Below are positions 6,233-8,929 of a stretch of 8,929 nucleotides of DNA, in pieces. The notes beneath the pieces were generated by a model. It was not told the origin of the DNA. It saw only the letters and a program-made list of their open reading frames with translations, and did no database searches. The position numbers and the translations under genes are program-made. The stretch is from Acidobacteria bacterium 37-71-11. Lineage in GTDB: Bacteria > Acidobacteriota > Thermoanaerobaculia > Thermoanaerobaculales > Thermoanaerobaculaceae. Numbering within the stretch: the first letter of the stretch is position 1; every line of letters begins with the position of its first letter. The stretch lies in assembly GCA_002279285.1 (NCBI GenBank), contig NCBR01000093.1, positions 1 through 8,929 on the forward strand, read 5' to 3'.

Positions 6233-6873
6233 GCTCGGACACGTTCGACCACGGGTACTTTCGCAACGCCTACCACGGCGACTACGACCTCCACAACCCT
6301 GCGAGAAAGGCGGCCTTCTACCTCTCGCAGATCGTTGCCGTGAAACCGAGCGGTCGACTCTTGGACGTTGGGTGTGCCTTCGGGAGCTTCCTCGCCGTCG
6401 CTTGCCAGCGGTACGAGGCTGCCGGCGTCGACGTCTCGCTTGACGCGGTCGAGGTCGCGCGCACCCGCCTCCCCGGGGTTCGCATCAGCCACGCGAGCGT
6501 GCTCGAGCTCGGCATGGACCGGAAATTCGACGTCGTCACGTGCTTCGACACGTTGGAGCACGTCACGCCTCTCGACGAAGCCCTGACCGCGCTCCGGGGC
6601 GTGATGGCGCCGTCAGGCGTGTTGGCCATCACCGTTCCTGTCTTCGACGGCCTCATCGGACAAGTGGTGCGACACCTCGATCACGACCCCACGCACGTTT
6701 GGCGACGAGGAAGGAGCTTCTGGCGGAAGAGGCTCGAGGATCACGGGCTTGACGTCGTCCGGTCGGTCGGGCTCTGGCGATACCTCCTTCCCTGGCGCAT
6801 GTACCTCTTCTTCGGTTCGCGTTTCCTGTATCGTCTCTCCCCAGCGATCATGCTGATCGGACGCAACGGATGA
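6229..6873 (+). CDS. Class I SAM-dependent methyltransferase (glycan-associated)
   Basis: A 214-residue soluble methyltransferase with a Rossmann-like fold. SAM-binding motif I is LLDVGCAFGSFL (residues 44-55), the acidic end of strand 2 is GVDVS (66-70), and the motif II region is FDVVTCFDTLEHV (100-112), the usual pattern of Methyltransf_11/23-type enzymes. The N-terminus (FDHGYFRNAYHGDYD, 6-20) resembles methyltransferases found in O-antigen and other polysaccharide clusters. The last 30 residues are rich in aromatic and basic residues (LWRYLLPWRMYLFFGSRFLY), perhaps a membrane-surface contact. It sits 46 bp after the GT-C gene and 37 bp before the GT2 gene, so methylation of a sugar or lipid-linked intermediate is likely; the target atom cannot be read from sequence. 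The start depends on the ATGA overlap at 6229. Nine of its first 51 codons end in A or T. Confidence 0.88.
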   Translation: MSSDTFDHGYFRNAYHGDYDLHNPARKAAFYLSQIVAVKPSGRLLDVGCAFGSFLAVACQRYEAAGVDVSLDAVEVARTRLPGVRISHASVLELGMDRKFDVVTCFDTLEHVTPLDEALTALRGVMAPSGVLAITVPVFDGLIGQVVRHLDHDPTHVWRRGRSFWRKRLEDHGLDVVRSVGLWRYLLPWRMYLFFGSRFLYRLSPAIMLIGRNG

Positions 6874-6914
6874 CACGGCGAGAAACCGAACCCTGCGCGG
6901 GGGCCGGGCCATGA
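6870..6914 (+). CDS. 14-codon bridging frame with ATGA overlaps at both ends
   Basis: An ATG at 6870 overlaps the methyltransferase stop (ATGA, 6870-6873). The frame reads MTRRETEPCAGAGP and ends at TGA 6912-6914, which overlaps the next gene's ATG at 6911, again as ATGA. It spans exactly the gap between two glycan genes. It may be a re-initiation relay; chance is possible in GC-rich DNA where stops are rare. There is no homology I can recognise and no strong ribosome site of its own. Confidence 0.3.
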   Translation: MTRRETEPCAGAGP

Positions 6915-7681
6915 TCTACATCGCGCTCCCCGCGTGCAACGAGGAGCCGAACATCAGCTCCCTCCTGCGAGAAATCTGTCTCTCCTCCGCGGAGTCCATA
7001 CCCGCTTCGGACGTCGAAGTCGTGGTCGTCGACGACGGTTCGACCGACCTGACAGCGGCCATCGTCGGCGATTTTGCAGCGAGTGGCGAGGTTGGCGAGT
7101 TCCCTCACGCGAAGGTGACCCTGATCCGTCACCAGGAGAACCGCGGCTTGGCGGAGGCGATCAAGACGGGCCTGACCTACTGCGCCGGCCGTGCAGGTAG
7201 TCGCGACATCGTGCTGACCATGGACGCCGACAACAGCCACACTCCGGGCTTGGCTCCTGCCATGGTGAGAGCGGTTCGAGAGGGCTACGATGTCGTCATC
7301 GCCTCGCGATACCGGCGCGGCGCGCGAGTCATCGGGCTTTCGCTGGCCCGCCGCCTCTTGAGCCGACTGGGTTCCTGGACGTTCAGACTCATGTTCCCCA
7401 TCCACAACGTGCGCGATTACACCTGCGGATATCGTGCGTACCGCGCAACGCTCCTTCAGGAGGTGCTGAGGGAGAACCCGAACTTCATCAGCGAACGCGG
7501 CTTCAGTGTCATGGTTGACATCCTGCTCAAGCTGCGTGCGCGAAGCCCCGAGGTCATCATGACGGAGGTACCGCTCTTGTTGCGCTACGACCGCAAGCGG
7601 GGCGCGAGCAAGATGGACGTCTCGCGTACCCTCAGGGAGACCCTTCTGCTCGTCGTTCGCCGGCGCCTCGGTCTCCCTTGA
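6911..7681 (+). CDS. Family 2 glycosyltransferase, polyprenyl-phosphate hexose synthase type (DPM1-like)
   Basis: A 256-residue cytoplasmic or membrane-surface GT-A enzyme that probably makes a polyprenyl-phosphate-linked sugar (mannose or glucose type) from a nucleotide sugar. Features in order: IALPACNEEPNI (4-15) and VVVVDDGSTD (37-46) for nucleotide binding; ENRGLAEAIKTGL (76-88); metal-binding DxD in MDADNSH (Asp105, Asp107); VIASRYRRGA (129-138) and DYTCGYRAYR (169-178), both typical of the DPM1/GT2 subgroup; and LRYDRKRGASKM (224-235), matching the usual R-x4-G-x-SK pattern. There is no C-terminal membrane pair, as in short DPM1-like enzymes. The start at 6911 fits the family N-terminus and follows GGGGG (6899-6903). 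It is the last gene of the probable operon and a logical donor supplier for the GT-C enzyme at 4638. Confidence 0.9.
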   Translation: MIYIALPACNEEPNISSLLREICLSSAESIPASDVEVVVVDDGSTDLTAAIVGDFAASGEVGEFPHAKVTLIRHQENRGLAEAIKTGLTYCAGRAGSRDIVLTMDADNSHTPGLAPAMVRAVREGYDVVIASRYRRGARVIGLSLARRLLSRLGSWTFRLMFPIHNVRDYTCGYRAYRATLLQEVLRENPNFISERGFSVMVDILLKLRARSPEVIMTEVPLLLRYDRKRGASKMDVSRTLRETLLLVVRRRLGLP

Positions 7682-7745
7682 ACCAAGTCAGACACGAGCG
7701 AGAGACCGCTAGGGACGGCCGCCGCCTGCGCCCGAGCGCCGATGA

Positions 7746-8073
7746 TCCGCCGCAAGGCTCACCGACCCGGCGGCGTGCGCCGTGCTTGCGACCTGCAGCA
7801 AGAAGATCCCGGTGGTGACGCCGGTCGTTGCGCTGGCGAACGACCTCCCGGTCCTGGGGCGGACAGCGCCGCGCTCTTCAAACAGGTCATCGGTCGCGGG
7901 GAGATCCGGGCGCCCCGGCGCGACGACGCCACGACGGCTTCATCTGGCTCGCGATGGACGCCCCTGACCTCGGCCCACAGATGGAGCGCGCTCGTCTGGC
8001 CGGCCTCCGCTACCGGGTCATCATGGCCGAGCGACTCTCGAAGCAGGCAGACGGGGGCACGGCTTCACCGTAG
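7746..8073 (+). pseudogene. Frameshifted remnant of an unidentified gene
   Basis: Protein-like sequence with strong GC third-position bias runs through three frames in turn. First comes KKIPVVTPVVALANDLPVLG (up to about 7858), then ADSAALFKQVIGRGEI one frame back (7859 to about 7925), then HDGFIWLAMDAPDLGPQMER and onward one frame back again, to TAG at 8071-8073. Both switches are in the same direction, each consistent with loss of one base. No start codon with a ribosome site is seen at the 5' end, which is bounded by TGA at 7743-7745. I do not recognise the family. It could be a decayed gene between the glycan operon and the exporter, or an intact gene damaged by two sequence errors. Confidence 0.4.
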
Positions 8074-8146
8074 GAACCAGCACTGCAACCGGAACTCCCG
8101 GTGGGCCAGACGCGGTCCATCCCGGGCGGGGCGCGCCAAATCGGGT

Positions 8147-8152
8147 TATCCT
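8147..8152 (+). promoter_or_regulatory. Candidate -10 box TATCCT before a leader frame and the ABC permease
   Basis: TATCCT ends 7 nt before the ATG at 8160, the same geometry as at 1912-1925 and close to that at 3085-3096. A leaderless transcript would start on that ATG. No -35 match is seen. Confidence 0.35.
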
Positions 8153-8159
8153 GCGCTCG

Positions 8160-8246
8160 ATGCAGAAATACCTCGGAGATCGGTCTGCTTCACTCGTCGC
8201 CTCGCCCGGGGCATCGAGACGATGTTGGCCGCGGAGGGCCGCGTGA
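8160..8246 (+). CDS. 28-codon leader frame overlapping the ABC permease start (GTGA)
   Basis: ATG at 8160 opens a 28-residue basic peptide (MQKYLGDRSASLVASPG and onward) that ends at TGA 8244-8246. This stop overlaps the GTG at 8243 of the permease as GTGA. Placed right after the TATCCT box, it could be a translated leader coupled to the permease. No homology is recognised, and chance cannot be excluded. Confidence 0.3.
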   Translation: MQKYLGDRSASLVASPGASRRCWPRRAA

Positions 8247-8929
8247 GCGCCGGCGCGCCGGCGGAGGCGGTGCCCGTGCTCGTCATCGAACCGGGGCGCC
8301 GTCTTGCGGCAGTTCGCCTCAAGGAACTCTGGCAGTACCGGGAGCTCCTCTATTTCCTCGTGTGGCGCGACGTCAAGGTGCGCTACAAGCAGACCGTGCT
8401 TGGTGCCGCCTGGGCGATCCTGCAGCCGCTGGCGACCGCCGTCGTCTTCACCCTCTTCTTCGGGCGGCTGGCCGGCATCGGCTCGGACGGGCTCCCCTAC
8501 CCGCTCTTTTCCTACGCGGGGTTGCTCGTGTGGACGTTCTTCGCGCAGGGGCTCGCGCAGTCGTCGGCCAGCGTCGTCGGCTCGGCCAACTTGATCACGA
8601 AGGTGTACTTCCCCCGGCTCGTGATCCCGCTCGCGGCGGTCCTTTCGGGCCTGCTCGACCTGGCCGTGGCGACCCCTTTGCTCGGCGTGATGATGGCGTA
8701 CTACAAGATCTGGCCCGGTGCCGCCATCCTCGCGGTACCGCTGGTGGTGCTGCTCGCCCTGCTCACCGCCGCCGGGGTCGGGCTCTGGCTCGCCGCGCTC
8801 AACGTCGAGTACCGGGACGTGCGCTACGTGGTGCCGTTCCTCGTCCAGCTCTGGCTGTTCGTGACCCCGGTGATCTACCCGGCGAGCGTCGTGGCGCCGC
8901 ACCTCGAGAAGCTCGGCGTCCCGGGCTGG
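8243..8929 (+). CDS. ABC-2 type polysaccharide export permease, N-terminal part (3' truncated by window)
   Basis: The membrane subunit of an ABC exporter of the Wzm/KpsM (ABC-2) family, which moves lipid-linked O-antigen, capsule or related glycan across the inner membrane with an ATPase partner. The frame is open to the window end, giving 229 residues from GTG 8243. An N-terminal VLVIEPGRRLAAV segment leads into the LWQYRELLYFLVWRDVKVRYKQT amphipathic region (29-51), then GAAWAILQPL (54-63). Hydrophobic segments lie at about 62-79, 88-107, 129-155, 160-187 and 195-215, with the conserved YFPRLVIPLA (122-131) and NVEYRDVRYVVPF (187-199). GTG 8243 is preferred because GGAGGG (8233-8238) lies just before it and it overlaps the leader stop; ATG 8222 is an in-frame alternative adding seven residues. 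Loss of the 3' end is only the window edge. Confidence 0.92.
   Translation, partial: MSAGAPAEAVPVLVIEPGRRLAAVRLKELWQYRELLYFLVWRDVKVRYKQTVLGAAWAILQPLATAVVFTLFFGRLAGIGSDGLPYPLFSYAGLLVWTFFAQGLAQSSASVVGSANLITKVYFPRLVIPLAAVLSGLLDLAVATPLLGVMMAYYKIWPGAAILAVPLVVLLALLTAAGVGLWLAALNVEYRDVRYVVPFLVQLWLFVTPVIYPASVVAPHLEKLGVPGW

Larger units (their letters stand above)
7682..8159. other. Spacer between the glycan operon and the exporter gene
   Basis: No intact gene is present. The stretch contains the frameshifted remnant described separately, a weak hairpin after it (ACCGG 8088-8092 with CCGGT 8098-8102), and the candidate promoter at 8147-8152. No clear terminator follows the glycosyltransferase stop at 7681. 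Confidence 0.5.

Noticed and set aside
8021..8902. 293-codon minus-strand open frame
   Set aside because: It covers the ABC permease antisense; its translation is Arg, Glu, Gly and His-rich without recognisable domains, while the + strand gives clear ABC-2 permease motifs.
1..8929. Defence system, toxin-antitoxin pair, CRISPR array, tRNA or rRNA
   Set aside because: No repeat-spacer pattern, no tRNA or rRNA signature and no nuclease, toxin or phage-related motif was seen on either strand.

Overview
This is a GC-rich bacterial chromosomal window in which every confident gene lies on the + strand. The gene types (SecA with a C-terminal zinc motif, a PlsB/PlsC-type acyltransferase, lipid-linked-sugar glycosyltransferases, an ABC-2 polysaccharide exporter) and the codon use suggest a didermic, high-GC lineage such as Acidobacteriota, Myxococcota or another deltaproteobacterial-type group. 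That placement is inference; no marker here fixes the phylum.

Layout. (1) 1-974: the 3' end of secA. (2) 975-1924: a long stretch without a convincing gene. It holds hairpins just after secA, a 114-bp element bounded by near-perfect 23-nt inverted repeats (1582-1695), and a dense run of GC-rich stem-loops up to the next gene. (3) 1925-4568: two housekeeping genes, a glycerolipid acyltransferase and guaB (IMP dehydrogenase). (4) 4638-7681: a probable operon for a surface glycan or glycolipid, made of a GT-C type integral-membrane glycosyltransferase, a small SAM-dependent methyltransferase and a DPM1-like family-2 glycosyltransferase. The last enzyme probably makes the polyprenyl-phosphate sugar that the first one uses. 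(5) 7746-8073: an apparent frameshifted gene remnant. (6) 8243-8929: the start of an ABC-2 permease for polysaccharide export, cut by the window edge.

Two expression themes recur. TATGCT, TACAAT and TATCCT boxes sit 5-7 nt before ATG codons at three places (1925, 3096, 8160), which is the geometry expected of leaderless transcripts. Four very short open frames (9-28 codons) lie just ahead of the glycan and export genes. Three of them run into the next start through ATGA or GTGA overlaps, and the fourth ends four bases before the next start, so translational coupling is possible. The glycan genes also use visibly more A/T-ending codons than guaB and the acyltransferase, as is common for laterally exchanged surface-polysaccharide loci.

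I found no defence system, CRISPR array, tRNA, rRNA or transposase gene. The least explained parts are the 975-1924 intergenic region, the remnant at 7746-8073 and the chain of short bridging frames.
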